Below are positions 1 through 10,181 of a stretch of DNA of 64,000 nucleotides, in pieces. The position numbers and the translations under genes were made by a program. The DNA lies in assembly GCF_000156355.1 (NCBI RefSeq), contig NZ_GG657896.1, positions 35,862 to 99,861 of the forward strand, read 5' to 3'. Positions within the stretch are counted from its first letter, which is position 1, and the number at the start of each line of letters is the position of its first letter. The notes beneath the pieces are model-generated. The model saw nothing but the letters and a program-made list of their open reading frames with translations, was not told where the DNA came from and searched no databases. The stretch is from Methylophaga thiooxydans DMS010. GTDB lineage: Bacteria > Pseudomonadota > Gammaproteobacteria > Nitrosococcales > Methylophagaceae.

Positions 1-2
1 TC

Positions 3-74
3 AACGTCACGGTCACTATTCGTCGTGCGATCGCCAAACCATCTGTAGAGATGGCAACTGCAGCTAACATTTAA
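3..74 (+). CDS. ccoN: cbb3 cytochrome oxidase subunit I, C-terminal end (partial)
   Basis: An open frame enters from the left edge and stops at 72-74, eleven bases before ccoO. Only 23 residues are visible, ending in EMATAANI, so the protein itself cannot be recognised from this piece. The call rests on position: in cco operons the catalytic heme-copper subunit CcoN immediately precedes ccoO. The stop is followed by an AAGGAGA ribosome site for ccoO, as expected in one transcript. Confidence 0.7.
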   Translation, partial: NVTVTIRRAIAKPSVEMATAANI

Positions 75-84
75 GGAGACTGGA

Positions 85-765
85 ATGTCTGATCATAATT
101 CTAATAAACCAGTTACCTTTCAGGAGAAACTGGAGAAAAATATCTGGGCTCTGGTGTTGGCAACAGCATTGGTAGTATCAGTTGGTGGTATTGTCGAAAT
201 CGTTCCTTTGTTTTATTTAGACACCACGTTTGAAGATGATGTATTCCCTGAATATGAAGAACTGAAAGGGGTACGTCCATACACGGCGCTGGAATTAGCA
301 GGCCGTGATATTTATCAGCGTGAAGGTTGCTATTTATGCCATTCACAAATGGTACGACCGTTCCGTGATGAAAAAGACCGTTATGGCCATTATTCCTTAG
401 CCGTTGAGTCTAAGTACGACCATCCTTTCCAATGGGGCTCTAAGCGTACGGGACCTGACTTGGCGCGTGTCGGCGGTAAATACTCTGATGCATGGCAAAT
501 CCAACATTTACGTGATCCACGTTCAGTCGTTCCTGAATCTGTCATGCCCGGCTATCCATGGCTGGATAAAGCGACAGTTGATGGCGTAGGTATGGAAAAG
601 CGTTTGCGTGCAATGAAAGCGTTGGGGGTTCCTTATACCGATGAGCAAATCAATGCAGCAGCAGAAACGGTTGAAGGCAAGACCGAAATGCAGGCACTGG
701 TAGCTTATCTACAAGTATTGGGCACCATGGTGAAATTTGAGCCGGGTAGAGATTATCGTGACTAA
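85..765 (+). CDS. ccoO: cbb3-type cytochrome c oxidase subunit II (mono-heme c)
   Basis: CcoO is the membrane-anchored mono-heme cytochrome c subunit that passes electrons to CcoN in the high-affinity terminal oxidase. The 226-aa protein has one N-terminal membrane segment at about residues 20-45 and a CYLCH heme c motif at 82-86. The downstream [10 protein letters not shown] and [15 protein letters not shown] stretches are typical of the family, and a Met in VMPGYPW is a plausible axial ligand. The ATG at 85 has a clear AAGGAGA site upstream. The gene end overlaps the start of ccoQ, implying coupled translation. Confidence 0.97.
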   Translation: MSDHNSNKPVTFQEKLEKNIWALVLATALVVSVGGIVEIVPLFYLDTTFEDDVFPEYEELKGVRPYTALELAGRDIYQREGCYLCHSQMVRPFRDEKDRYGHYSLAVESKYDHPFQWGSKRTGPDLARVGGKYSDAWQIQHLRDPRSVVPESVMPGYPWLDKATVDGVGMEKRLRAMKALGVPYTDEQINAAAETVEGKTEMQALVAYLQVLGTMVKFEPGRDYRD

Positions 766-967
766 ACTTCAAGAGTATTTTCATACTGACTGGAGTTCAA
801 TGTCTGGAACCGACTGGTTCGGTTTGATATTCACCGTAGTCATTTTTCTATTGATGTTAGGTGCCTACATCTGGGTGTTTAATCCAAAGAATAAAGACGA
901 GATTGAATCTCACCGCACCATGCCCCTTGACGACGACGAGAAAAATTCGGAGAAAAAAGATGGCTGA
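758..967 (+). CDS. ccoQ: cbb3 oxidase small subunit CcoQ
   Basis: CcoQ is a small single-span membrane protein that stabilises the cbb3 complex. The frame carries one hydrophobic span ([19 protein letters not shown]) followed by a charged cytosolic tail rich in Asp, Glu and Lys. Two starts are possible. GTG at 758 overlaps the ccoO stop and gives 69 aa. ATG at 800 gives 55 aa, closer to the usual family length, but its GGAG lies only 4 bases upstream. The gene ends at 967 inside the start of ccoP (ATG at 960), so the three structural genes are translationally coupled. The start remains uncertain. Confidence 0.88.
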   Translation: MTKLQEYFHTDWSSMSGTDWFGLIFTVVIFLLMLGAYIWVFNPKNKDEIESHRTMPLDDDEKNSEKKDG

Positions 968-1895
968 TAATAAAAAAAATCCTAATGACGTGCCTGATAC
1001 TGGTCACGAATGGGACGGCATCAGAGAGTTAGAGAACGAACCACCACGTTGGTGGACCAATGCACTTTACCTGAGCGGTTTGCTCGTGTTGGTGTACTTC
1101 ATTTTGTATCCTTCATTACCCTTGATTAACGATAGTACTAAGGGCTTGTTGGGATGGACTCAAATTAATGAGTACAAAGAGAACTTAGCTAAAGTTCAAG
1201 AAAAGCGAGCGCCATTTGAAGAAAAACTGGCCGCGATGACCGCCGAAGAAATTTTGGCTGATCCCGAAATGCGTAACTATGCCGTTGGCTCAAGTAAAGT
1301 TCTTTATGGGGATAACTGTGCGGCTTGTCATGGTACGGGCGGTATTCCTGCTGCAGGTTCTGGCTACCCAATTTTGGCTGATGATGATTGGCTCTATGGT
1401 GGTGATGTCAATACGATCGTGGCAACCCTAGCCCAAGGTCGCCAAGGCATGATGATGTCGCATGCAAAAACATTGAAACCAGAAGAAGTTGATGGTCTGG
1501 TGAAATTTGTGATGAATGCGGCTGAAGGTAATGCTACTGAGGCAGGATGGAAACTTTTCAATGAGAAAGGTTGTGTCGGTTGTCACGGTGCTGATGGTAA
1601 GGGTATTCAGCAGTTAGGCTCTGCCAACCTGACCGATCAAATCTGGCGTTTCTCTGGGGAAGAAGCAGAAATTCGTCACACTATTTTGCATGGTGTGAAC
1701 GATCCTTCTGATCCACAAACCCGTATCGCGGTGATGCCGTCTTGGAATGAAAAGTTAGCGGTCAAACTGGAAGCCTTACAGTGGGAAGAAGAGCCTGAAT
1801 ACGACGGTACGGAAACAGAACGTCTGACTGAAACAGAAATCAAGAAGCTGGCAGTGTATGTTCACCAGTTTGGTGGTGGTGAAACCCTAGAATAG
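960..1895 (+). CDS. ccoP: cbb3-type cytochrome c oxidase subunit III (di-heme c)
   Basis: CcoP is the di-heme cytochrome c subunit that receives electrons from soluble or membrane cytochromes and hands them to CcoO. From ATG 960 the protein has 311 aa: a conserved N-terminal HEWDGI/ELENEPPRWW segment, a membrane span at about 33-52, then two cytochrome c domains with heme motifs CAACH (120-124) and CVGCH (205-209). The start is chosen because a GGAG sits seven bases upstream and the N-terminus matches the family. Longer upstream reading would run through ccoQ in another frame. The length is normal for CcoP. Confidence 0.97.
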   Translation: MADNKKNPNDVPDTGHEWDGIRELENEPPRWWTNALYLSGLLVLVYFILYPSLPLINDSTKGLLGWTQINEYKENLAKVQEKRAPFEEKLAAMTAEEILADPEMRNYAVGSSKVLYGDNCAACHGTGGIPAAGSGYPILADDDWLYGGDVNTIVATLAQGRQGMMMSHAKTLKPEEVDGLVKFVMNAAEGNATEAGWKLFNEKGCVGCHGADGKGIQQLGSANLTDQIWRFSGEEAEIRHTILHGVNDPSDPQTRIAVMPSWNEKLAVKLEALQWEEEPEYDGTETERLTETEIKKLAVYVHQFGGGETLE

Positions 1896-1953
1896 AGATG
1901 GCAAATAAGCTGTACCAAGTTTCACTGAATCAATAAAATCAAAGGATTAAGTT

Positions 1954-2070
1954 ATGGGGTTTGATGCCGTTGTTATCGGTTCTATTGCTAGCGTTGTGAT
2001 ATGCATCGTCGTTGTGGCGGTGATTGTCTATAACATAGTAAAAAATATGGATGATAAATCACAAGACTGA
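1954..2070 (+). CDS. 38-aa single-span membrane peptide after ccoP
   Basis: A 38-residue frame starts at ATG 1954 with an AAGGA ribosome site seven bases upstream and stops at 2068-2070, just before the operon terminator. It encodes an almost pure hydrophobic segment of about 22 residues (VVIGSIASVVICIVVVAVIV) followed by a short polar tail with a KNMDDKSQD end. No homology can be stated from sequence alone. Pseudomonas stutzeri cbb3 oxidase contains a 37-aa one-helix subunit, CcoM, encoded outside its cco operon. Size and topology make this a candidate functional analogue, which is inference. Confidence 0.6.
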   Translation: MGFDAVVIGSIASVVICIVVVAVIVYNIVKNMDDKSQD

Positions 2071-2088
2071 TTGTCAGTGTTTTCATCC

Positions 2089-2119
2089 AAAAAAAGCCGA
2101 CACACGTCGGCTTTTTTTA
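2089..2119 (+). terminator. Rho-independent terminator of ccoNOQP
   Basis: A perfect stem AAGCCGAC/GTCGGCTT with a four-base ACAC loop is flanked by an A run and a T run (2089-2119). It closes the structural cco transcript and separates it from the ccoG assembly genes. Confidence 0.9.
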
Positions 2120-2196
2120 TCACCACGGTATAAAGGCATAGTGCCTATAACGTACGTCGAAAGCAGCCTTATTTGGCCTATTTAACGGGACTGAGC

Positions 2197-3618
2197 ATGA
2201 GTGAAGAGCAATCTAGTAGTGTGATCGATACCTCTGCTATTTACGACGAAGTCTCCGACTGGCACATTAATGCGGGTGGCGAAAAGGTCGTAGCCAAGCG
2301 TCTGAAAGGCCGCTTTAGGAATCTGAAATGGCTTGGCATGTCGATTTGGTCGATCTTCTTTATCGGTCCTTATCTGCGTTGGGATGGCCAGCAAGCCATC
2401 TTGTTTGATATTCCCAATCGCCAATTCAACCTGTTCGAACTCACCGTCTTTCCCCAAGACATCTGGATGTTATCGTTAACGCTACTGTTTTTTGCCATCT
2501 TACTGGCCGCGGTGACCAGTGTCGCCGGACGCGTGTTTTGTGGCTACTTTTGCTTCCAGACCGTCTGGACCGATATCTACACCTATATTGAAACCAGGTT
2601 TGAAGGCGACACCCCGCAAAAAGCCCATAAATTCAAACAAGCCCCATGGAGCATCGACAAACTCTGGCGTGTTAGTGCCAAACACAGCCTATGGATAGCC
2701 ATCGCCTTACTCACCGGTATCTCCTTTGCCGCCTGGTTTACCGATGCCTTCGCACTGTGGGGTGACATCTTCACCTTGCAAGCCCCGTTGCCTGTGTGGA
2801 TATCCATGGCCACCTTTGGCATATTCACCTATGTCTTTGCCGGCTTTATGCGCGAACAAGTCTGCTTCTGGCTATGCCCCTATGCCCGCCTGCAAGGCGT
2901 TATGTATGACCAGGACACCGTCTTACCTGCCTATGATGCTGAACGTGGTGAACCTCGCGGTAAACTCAAAAAAGGTCAGGTGGATACCAGCAAAGGCAGC
3001 TGCATTGACTGCAAAGTCTGCGTGGCTGTCTGTCCGACCGGTATAGATATCCGTAAAGGCCAACAAGAAGGCTGTATTACCTGTGGCATGTGCATTGATG
3101 CCTGTGACAGCATCATGGACAAAACCGACCAGCCACGCGGACTTATCCGTTATGCCTCGTATAAGGAACTGCATCACGATGCCAACCTCTTACCCTTATA
3201 CAAACGGCCGCGCGTGATTATTTACAGCGTTATCTTACTCACTGCTCTGGCCGGCATAATGTATGGTTTTGCCACCCTGTCACCGACCGAATTTAAAGTT
3301 ATCCATAACCGTCAGCCATTGTTCGTTAAACTCAGTGATGGGTCGATACAAAACAAATACACGCTGAAGCTGCTGAATAAAACCCAACAAGCGATAGAAG
3401 TGCGTTATCAGTTGAGTGGTCTTGAGGGCGCGACCTTGCATGGTATGAATGACCAAATCACCGTGGAGCCGGGTAAAGTCGTGCCGTTGACGGCGTTGGT
3501 GCGCGTTCATGCAGAGGATATTAACAAAGCCTTAACCTCGATTGAGTTCAAGGCGAATGTGATCAATAACCCGGAGATCTCCACTGTTTATGAGAGTATC
3601 TTTATGGGGCCTAAGTAA
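2197..3618 (+). CDS. ccoG: cbb3 oxidase accessory protein CcoG (polyferredoxin, FixG-like)
   Basis: CcoG is a membrane iron-sulfur protein that takes part in copper reduction/delivery during cbb3 assembly. The ATG at 2197 follows a GGGA site and gives 473 aa. It has several membrane spans at roughly 45-65, 88-108, 165-190, 200-225 and 345-365. Two 4Fe-4S clusters are indicated by C269, C272, C275, C279 and C293, C296, C299, C303, and the C-terminal periplasmic domain is Ig-like. An in-frame TTG at 2173 would add eight residues but lacks support. Base composition from about 2400 to 3250 is visibly more C/G-rich at third positions than neighbouring genes. Confidence 0.95.
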   Translation: MSEEQSSSVIDTSAIYDEVSDWHINAGGEKVVAKRLKGRFRNLKWLGMSIWSIFFIGPYLRWDGQQAILFDIPNRQFNLFELTVFPQDIWMLSLTLLFFAILLAAVTSVAGRVFCGYFCFQTVWTDIYTYIETRFEGDTPQKAHKFKQAPWSIDKLWRVSAKHSLWIAIALLTGISFAAWFTDAFALWGDIFTLQAPLPVWISMATFGIFTYVFAGFMREQVCFWLCPYARLQGVMYDQDTVLPAYDAERGEPRGKLKKGQVDTSKGSCIDCKVCVAVCPTGIDIRKGQQEGCITCGMCIDACDSIMDKTDQPRGLIRYASYKELHHDANLLPLYKRPRVIIYSVILLTALAGIMYGFATLSPTEFKVIHNRQPLFVKLSDGSIQNKYTLKLLNKTQQAIEVRYQLSGLEGATLHGMNDQITVEPGKVVPLTALVRVHAEDINKALTSIEFKANVINNPEISTVYESIFMGPK

Positions 3619-3630
3619 ATGAGGAACAGC

Positions 3631-4134
3631 ATGAAAATTTCACAAGAAAACCCGCAGGCTTTGCGTAACCCTTGGGTGTTAGGCATGTTGGTATTTTTGG
3701 TTGTATTTCTGACAGCCAATGCTGTTTTTATCTATTTGGCATTTAAATCGCCACCGAATCTTGTGGTTGAAGATTTCTATGAGCGTGGTGAAGCTTACGA
3801 GAAAACACGTGAAAGAATCGAGAAAGAAAAAGCACTAGGCTGGTCTGGCATGATGATGGTACCAACGACGTCACGTGTGAACCAAAAACAAACCTACGAA
3901 GCATTAATTACCGGTAAAAACTCAGCGGGTTTGTTGCTCGATTCCGTGACTTTATTTGCATACAGGCCCTCAGATGCCGATGCGGACTTTCAAGTCGAGA
4001 TGCAAAAGTCTGGTCACGGTAGCTATGTTGCTGACATTAGTTTTGATTTGCCAGGCACGTGGGACATTATTGTGGAAGCGAAACGCGGCGAGGATGAGTT
4101 TGTTGTCACACGACGTATAAGAATTGATCCATAA
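3631..4134 (+). CDS. ccoH: FixH/CcoH family cbb3 assembly protein
   Basis: CcoH is a membrane protein needed for cbb3 maturation, probably acting with the copper transporter CcoI. The protein has an N-terminal membrane span (about residues 16-38), the conserved PPNLVVEDFYERGEAY block and a periplasmic beta domain ending in DIIVEAKRGEDEF. ATG 3631 is preferred because TGAGGA lies six bases upstream. An earlier ATG at 3619 directly abuts the ccoG stop and would put that ribosome site inside the gene. The length of 167 aa is normal for the family. Confidence 0.92.
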   Translation: MKISQENPQALRNPWVLGMLVFLVVFLTANAVFIYLAFKSPPNLVVEDFYERGEAYEKTRERIEKEKALGWSGMMMVPTTSRVNQKQTYEALITGKNSAGLLLDSVTLFAYRPSDADADFQVEMQKSGHGSYVADISFDLPGTWDIIVEAKRGEDEFVVTRRIRIDP

Positions 4135-4171
4135 CTTTTTTGCTTAAGTTGATCGTTTCAATGTCACCAAT

Positions 4172-6628
4172 TTGGCCGAATTAGTTTTGTCTGAATCCTG
4201 TTATCACTGTGGTTTGCCTGTCGATGTTGTAGGTGAATTCACTGCAACGGTTGCTGAAGAGCAGCGCGAGTTTTGCTGTCATGGCTGTTTGTCCGTTTGT
4301 CAGACGATATACGCTGCAGGCCTTCAAAGCTTTTATAACAAAACACCTGAAGGCGAAAAGCTAGCCCCGCCGCCGGAAATGCCTGCTGAACTGACCACCT
4401 ACGATTTGGATGATGTGCAGGCTGAATATCTCGACACCAGTCGATCTCATCGCACTATTCATCTTTTAGTTGAGGGGATTCATTGTGCTGCCTGTGTTTG
4501 GCTGATTGAACATGCATTGTCAAAACAAACCGGTGTGATCCAAGCTGACGTTAATCTGACAGCAAAACGGCTTCAACTACGTTGGGATAATGCCCAAGTA
4601 AAATTATCGCAGTTGCTGCAAAAGCTTGCTGAAATTGGCTACTCAGCTGTGCCCTTTGATCCAGAAACTGCCGAGGGGGCGTTAGCCAAACGTCACCGTG
4701 GTTTGTTATATCGCATGGCATTTGCTGGCTTTGCCATGATGAATATGATGTGGATCTCCATCGCCTTATATAGTGGGGCAGACGAGGGGGCATTTCGTAG
4801 CTGGTTCCATTGGATAGGCTTGCTGATTGCCACGCCTACCTTGCTGTACTCCGGCTACCCCTTTATCCGAAATGGCTTGATCGGTTTACGCCGCCGCTAT
4901 TTGACAATGGATCTGCCAATCGCAATTGGTGCCACATCGACGTATATCTATTCGTGTTATGTCACCTTGACACAATCGGCTAGCGGCCATGTTTACTTTG
5001 ATACGGTTGTGAACTTTCTATTTGTGATTTTGGTGGGGCGTTACTTAGAAGCTATATCTAAAAGACAGGCCTTATCTGCTACGCGAAGACTGCTTGAGTT
5101 ACAGCCTAAGTTCGCAACATTAGTGGAGGGTGAACATAGCCGTGTTGTACCAATCCGCAGTGTGCAGATAGGGGACCTGTTATTAGTTAAACCGGGAGAA
5201 AAAGTCCCTGTGGATGGTGTGATTGAGCAAGGGCAAAGTGCTGTTGATGAGTCGATGTTAACCGGTGAATCGCTTCCCATTGCCAAGCATGATGGTGAAC
5301 GGGTTGTTGCTGGTAGTATCAATGGTGAGGGGGCATTCCGAGTTCGTGCTGAAAAAGTACTGCGTAATACCGCATTAGCAAAAATTGTCACGTTAATGGA
5401 TGATGCGCAGGCTTCAAAAGCGCCTATTCAAACCACGGCAGACAAAATTGTACCTTGGTTTGTCTTAGCCACACTCACGTTGGCCTCGCTGACGTTTATT
5501 TACTGGTCACAGTTTGATTTTGAAACGGCGTTATTAGCTGCCACCTCAGTACTCGTTGTCACCTGTCCATGTGCTTTTGGTTTGGCCACGCCGATGTCGG
5601 TTGCAGTTGCTACCGGCATCGGCGCGAACCGAGGTGTGCTGATTAAGCAAGGCGAAGCCTTGGAGCAATTATCACAAGTCACCCATTTTGTATTTGATAA
5701 AACGGGTACCTTGACCGAAGGTCGGCTGCAGGTCGCCTCAATTCAGTGCTTTGGCGATATGACTGAGGCGACCTTATTACAGTTGGCGGCCTCAGTAGAG
5801 CAGTACTCAGAGCATGGTATTGCCACAGCTATCTGTGAGGCAGCCAAAACGAAGTCACTTCGGCCGTTGTCCATTAGCAATTTTCAGTCAACGCCGGGTA
5901 AAGGGGTGATGAGTTCGGTTGAACAAGACACCGTATATGTCGGGACGCTTGCATGGTTACACAGTCTGGGTATCAAGCTGCCTACGCAGTATCAGCCAAT
6001 GCTGAACCAACTTGAAACTGATGGTATTAGCTGTGTGTTAATTGCCGTTAATGGACGTATTGAAGGTATGTTAGGGCTTGTTGACAGTTTGCGGTCGGAT
6101 GCCACAGAAACCGTTCAGCAATTGCTGAATGCGGGGGTGAAAGTAACGGTGTTGAGTGGAGATAAGAAAGCTGTGGTCAATGCCGTCACCGCCTGTCTCG
6201 GCGATGTGACACGACAAGCCGAAGTGTTACCGAAAGATAAATCTGATGTGATACGTGCTCTGCAGCAGTCTGGTGATATCGTTGCTATGGTTGGTGATGG
6301 TATCAATGATTCGCCTGCTTTGATTCAGGCTGATGTCGGGATTGCCATGGCATCGGGTACCGATGTGTCTGTTGAAAGTGCTGATGTTGTGTTATCGCAC
6401 CAAATGTTGAGTAAAGTGGCTGAAGCACGACTGCTTGCTGCTCGAACGTTACGAACCATCAGACAGAATATTGTACTATCGATTAGTTACAACGTTATCA
6501 TGGTACCCCTAGCCATGATGGCTTTGGTGAGTCCACTCGTGGCTGCGATAACGATGCCGTTGAGCTCATTATTGGTGATTGCTAACGCAGCCAGAATTGG
6601 TCGACACTTCAAACAGCAAGTAAATTAA
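4172..6628 (+). CDS. ccoI: Copper-translocating P-type ATPase CcoI (FixI)
   Basis: CcoI is a P1B-type ATPase that moves copper across the membrane for assembly of the CcoN CuB site. The 818-aa protein has an N-terminal cysteine-rich part (CYHCG, then CCHGCLSVC). A heavy-metal-associated domain carries C105 and C108 ([10 protein letters not shown]). Eight membrane spans follow, with CPC at 465-467 in [11 protein letters not shown], the phosphorylation site D509 in DKTGTLTEG, and the hinge [12 protein letters not shown]. The start must be TTG 4172 or a later codon, because a stop lies at 4145-4147 and no ATG/GTG intervenes. No good ribosome site is visible. Confidence 0.94.
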   Translation: MAELVLSESCYHCGLPVDVVGEFTATVAEEQREFCCHGCLSVCQTIYAAGLQSFYNKTPEGEKLAPPPEMPAELTTYDLDDVQAEYLDTSRSHRTIHLLVEGIHCAACVWLIEHALSKQTGVIQADVNLTAKRLQLRWDNAQVKLSQLLQKLAEIGYSAVPFDPETAEGALAKRHRGLLYRMAFAGFAMMNMMWISIALYSGADEGAFRSWFHWIGLLIATPTLLYSGYPFIRNGLIGLRRRYLTMDLPIAIGATSTYIYSCYVTLTQSASGHVYFDTVVNFLFVILVGRYLEAISKRQALSATRRLLELQPKFATLVEGEHSRVVPIRSVQIGDLLLVKPGEKVPVDGVIEQGQSAVDESMLTGESLPIAKHDGERVVAGSINGEGAFRVRAEKVLRNTALAKIVTLMDDAQASKAPIQTTADKIVPWFVLATLTLASLTFIYWSQFDFETALLAATSVLVVTCPCAFGLATPMSVAVATGIGANRGVLIKQGEALEQLSQVTHFVFDKTGTLTEGRLQVASIQCFGDMTEATLLQLAASVEQYSEHGIATAICEAAKTKSLRPLSISNFQSTPGKGVMSSVEQDTVYVGTLAWLHSLGIKLPTQYQPMLNQLETDGISCVLIAVNGRIEGMLGLVDSLRSDATETVQQLLNAGVKVTVLSGDKKAVVNAVTACLGDVTRQAEVLPKDKSDVIRALQQSGDIVAMVGDGINDSPALIQADVGIAMASGTDVSVESADVVLSHQMLSKVAEARLLAARTLRTIRQNIVLSISYNVIMVPLAMMALVSPLVAAITMPLSSLLVIANAARIGRHFKQQVN

Positions 6629-6666
6629 GCTAAGCCACTAAGTATACGAATCTTAATGAGGGTGTT

Positions 6667-6873
6667 ATGGAAGTCATATACGGTTTATTGCCAGGCATGC
6701 TTTTACTCGGCATTATTGGTGTAGCGGTATTTTTCTGGGCCGTTCGTAATGGGCAATATGATGATATGGATGGTGCAGCGAATCGCGTGCTAATGGATGA
6801 CGATGATGATCCAACACACGCTAAGACAAAACAATCAGAAACAGCTGCCGATAACGAAGATACTAGCCAATAA
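6667..6873 (+). CDS. ccoS: cbb3-type oxidase assembly protein CcoS
   Basis: CcoS is a small one-span membrane protein required for cofactor insertion into CcoN. The 68-aa product has a membrane helix at about residues 5-25 followed by FFWAVRNGQYDDMDGAANRVLMDDDD. The motif GQYDD and the Asp-rich end are diagnostic of CcoS. A GAGGG site precedes ATG 6667. It closes the ccoGHIS assembly cluster. Confidence 0.95.
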   Translation: MEVIYGLLPGMLLLGIIGVAVFFWAVRNGQYDDMDGAANRVLMDDDDDPTHAKTKQSETAADNEDTSQ

Positions 6874-6926
6874 TGTCAAACCATTGAGGTAAGACGATAA
6901 GGGAATGTCGTATCAGGGGACACACC

Positions 6927-9900
6927 ATGATTAAAAACTGGAGCATCAAATTTCTGCTCCTGTTCTGGGCAACCATCACCGTCGTTGTTGTGCTGGTGAT
7001 GGCTCTAATGGCTAATTACGCCAATAGTCTCACCTCTTCAACGCAGCATGTTTTTTCAGACAAGCTGTTACCACTCCATAACAGCAGCCGTGAACTGAGT
7101 ACAACTGCCTCGTCTTTAATCAGTAGACAAAAACAATTCTTAGCCACGGACTCAATACGGGCGATTGAACAATTTACTCAGCGTAGCTTATGGGAACAGG
7201 CCTTTCATCAGAATTGGCTGCGCTTGTCCGCAATCTTTAGTCATGATGCCGACAATGCCACATTAATTAACAGTCTGTTTAGCTACTATCAGGACTTTTT
7301 GAGTTTGGATAGTGAGCTCTATCAGCTAAAAAAAGATGGATTGCTGCTGAAAACGGAGTTGAAGCAATACCGTGATGATGTTGATTTTCAGGCAAAGGCT
7401 ATCAGACAACAGCTCGATGAGATAGAACAACGACTGCATCGTGAAAACTTATTGTCGGTCATTAGGCAGACGTTCGCGATTCGTGCTGATCTCTATCAGT
7501 TGGAAGCACTGATTACAGAGACATTTTTAACATCCAATAGCGAACAGTTAGAGGCATTGCTTGAGCACAGACAACAGCCGCTTAAGACAAACATTCAATC
7601 AGATCTGAGCGCGTTAGAACGTCGTTTGGCTGGTCTTCCTGCCCTTGAAAAGCAAGTGGCTGCGATGAACAACGACATGCAAACTTTTTACGCACTGATA
7701 TTTGACGAGGCAAGGCTTTACAAACTGCATCAGCAACGATTACTAAACCACGCTTTGCTAGAACAAGGCGAAGAGTCGGCAATGGCCGTGATGTCAGTAT
7801 TGAACGACAAAATTGTGTTGTTGAATGACAGCGTGGATCAGCAGACCTATCAGGCCGTTGCAAAAAATGTGCAGTTAGCGGATAGGACACGTTGGCAAAT
7901 TGTCATTCTAGGCGGCTTGATAACAGTCGGGATGATTTTGTTTGCCTTATTTTTGTTCAGTCGCATTAGTAAGCCGCTGCATAAGATTCGTGAATCGATG
8001 CATGATCTGTCGGCAGGCCGGTTTGAGACACACATCGAGCAACATCAATCACATAATGAAGTATTGAGACTGGCGAAAGATTTTACATTTTTTGCCGGTA
8101 ATACCGAGCAACTGATCACAGAGCTTGCTCAGGCTAAGGAGTCATTAGAAAACCGTGAACAACATATCCTGGCCATATTGAATGGCGTGCCGGAGGCTAT
8201 TCTGACTTTGGATGTGAACGGGAAAATTGAGCAAACCAATCCAGCGGCAGAAAGGATCTTTCATGCCACGGAAAATGCGCTAGTGGGTGAAAACATTTCT
8301 CGCTTTTTTGCTCACTCAGAGACCGTAACAAGCTTTAATGACATCATTGAGCAAGCAGCCGAAGGGAAGGAGTTTGACGGACAGCGATATGATGGCTCTG
8401 ACGTATCAATGGTTTTATCATTAAGCCAAATCCGTGCAGCAAAGGGTGAGGTCTGGGTGTGTGTGATTACGGATATTTCCACCAGAAAACGCACTGAACT
8501 CCAGCTGCAACAGACGACCACCGAGTTAAATGCAATATTGGACAATGCGATGGTGGGCATTGCTTTTCTACGCGATCGACAGTTTGTTCGTGTCAATGAA
8601 AAGTTTGAGGAGTTATTTGGCTACACGCGAGATGATATTGAAGGCCAGAGTGTCCAATGTTTGTATCTCAACGAAGATGCCTATCTGCAGTTTGGCGAAG
8701 AAGCCTATCACCAATTAACATCAGGCGATAATTATGAAGCGCAGCTTGAAATGGTGCGTAAAGATGGACAAGTTTTCTGGTGTGGCATTTCGGGTAAAGC
8801 GATTGATGCGGGAAGCCCAAAAGCAGGGACGATCTGGTTGTTTGAGGACATTACCATACAGCGCCAGAATGAAGAGCACCTGACACGTTTAGCGAGTATT
8901 GATGGCTTGACGGGCTTGCCTAACCGGGCTGTGTTTACCGATCGTGTCGAACATGCGATTCACAAATCAATGCGTAATTCGGGCAGGTTAGCGGTATTTT
9001 TTCTCGATCTGGATCACTTCAAACACATTAACGATTCTTTGGGGCATAAAGCGGGCGATATCCTATTAACGGAAGTCGCTGGCCGAATCAAGGCGTGCGT
9101 ACGTGAAGGTGACACCGTTGCGCGTTTAGGGGGGGATGAATTTACCTTACTGCTTGAAGATGTTCGGTCAGCAGAATATGTCGGCAAAGTGGCAGAGAAA
9201 GTCATTAAGTCCATGACACAGCCGTATCAAATAGAAAATACAGAAGTTAATATTAGCCCGAGTATAGGGATTAGCCTTTATCCTGCTGATGGTCGTGATG
9301 TCGATATGCTGGTACGCAATGCGGATGCAGCCATGTACCACGCTAAAAAAGTGGGACGCAATAATTTCCAGTTTTATTCTGCCGAAATGAATGCCGAGGC
9401 GGCGAAGAGACTTGCCATGGAAACGGCCTTACGGCGTGTTGTTGAGCAGCAAGATCTGCATTTGCATTACCAACCCCAGGTCAACCTACAGACAGGGAAA
9501 CTGGTCGGTGCTGAAGTGTTACTTCGATGGCAGAGTGAACAGTGGGGGAATGTTTCACCGGCTGAATTTGTACCGATGCTGGAAGATACTGGAATGATAA
9601 CGCAGGTGGGTGAGTGGATTCTAAGGCAAGCTTGCGCGACTTATTTAGAGTGGTCAGAGCGTTTACCGGACAACTTTATGATGGCGGTTAACTTATCGGG
9701 CAGACAGTTCAAAGGGGGCTCTCTGGCGGCCTTTATTCGTCGGCTTTTAGATGAGACGGGCATGCCAGCGGCGCATCTGGAGCTAGAAATTACCGAAAGC
9801 ATGTTAATGGATGATACCGAGTTGGCGACAATTACCTTAGCCGAGTTAAGCGCCATGAATATCAGTCTGGCGATTGATGATTTTGGTACCGGCTATTCCT

Positions 9901-10181
9901 CGTTGTCATATCTAAAACAGTTTCCGTTAAATGTACTCAAGATTGACAGTAGCTTTGTGCGGGATGTGACCAGTGATAAAGATGATGCGGCCATTGTTGA
10001 TGCGATTATGGCGATGTCAAATAGCTTAGGATTGAAAGTGGTAGCAGAAGGGGTAGAAACGGCTGAACAGCGTCAATATTTACTTCGTCATGATTGTCGT
10101 TTAGCGCAGGGTTTTTTGTTTAGTAAAGCAGTTGATAAGGACAAATTTTCTACTTTAATTGATCAGGCGACGTTGATTTAG
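6927..10181 (+). CDS. Membrane-bound PAS-PAS-GGDEF-EAL protein (cyclic-di-GMP turnover)
   Basis: A 1084-aa sensor enzyme. The N-terminal helix is at about 8-30, then comes a long predicted helical periplasmic region to about 320, a second span at about 322-345, a HAMP-like segment, and PAS domains at about 410-525 and 530-650. The diguanylate cyclase motif GGDEF is at 735-739, preceded by an RxxD inhibitory site (REGD). The EAL domain starts with EVL at 863 and keeps the later metal and catalytic motifs: ITES, DDFGTGYSSL, LKIDSSFV, EGVET. Both activities may be retained, and EVL for EAL is a common functional variant. The signal sensed is unknown. Its end overlaps the convergent gene at 10150-10800 by 32 bases. 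Confidence 0.93.
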   Translation: MIKNWSIKFLLLFWATITVVVVLVMALMANYANSLTSSTQHVFSDKLLPLHNSSRELSTTASSLISRQKQFLATDSIRAIEQFTQRSLWEQAFHQNWLRLSAIFSHDADNATLINSLFSYYQDFLSLDSELYQLKKDGLLLKTELKQYRDDVDFQAKAIRQQLDEIEQRLHRENLLSVIRQTFAIRADLYQLEALITETFLTSNSEQLEALLEHRQQPLKTNIQSDLSALERRLAGLPALEKQVAAMNNDMQTFYALIFDEARLYKLHQQRLLNHALLEQGEESAMAVMSVLNDKIVLLNDSVDQQTYQAVAKNVQLADRTRWQIVILGGLITVGMILFALFLFSRISKPLHKIRESMHDLSAGRFETHIEQHQSHNEVLRLAKDFTFFAGNTEQLITELAQAKESLENREQHILAILNGVPEAILTLDVNGKIEQTNPAAERIFHATENALVGENISRFFAHSETVTSFNDIIEQAAEGKEFDGQRYDGSDVSMVLSLSQIRAAKGEVWVCVITDISTRKRTELQLQQTTTELNAILDNAMVGIAFLRDRQFVRVNEKFEELFGYTRDDIEGQSVQCLYLNEDAYLQFGEEAYHQLTSGDNYEAQLEMVRKDGQVFWCGISGKAIDAGSPKAGTIWLFEDITIQRQNEEHLTRLASIDGLTGLPNRAVFTDRVEHAIHKSMRNSGRLAVFFLDLDHFKHINDSLGHKAGDILLTEVAGRIKACVREGDTVARLGGDEFTLLLEDVRSAEYVGKVAEKVIKSMTQPYQIENTEVNISPSIGISLYPADGRDVDMLVRNADAAMYHAKKVGRNNFQFYSAEMNAEAAKRLAMETALRRVVEQQDLHLHYQPQVNLQTGKLVGAEVLLRWQSEQWGNVSPAEFVPMLEDTGMITQVGEWILRQACATYLEWSERLPDNFMMAVNLSGRQFKGGSLAAFIRRLLDETGMPAAHLELEITESMLMDDTELATITLAELSAMNISLAIDDFGTGYSSLSYLKQFPLNVLKIDSSFVRDVTSDKDDAAIVDAIMAMSNSLGLKVVAEGVETAEQRQYLLRHDCRLAQGFLFSKAVDKDKFSTLIDQATLI

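Noticed and set aside
4161..4184. ATG 4161 as the ccoI start
   Set aside because: It is in another frame and reaches a stop after seven codons; TTG 4172 is in frame.
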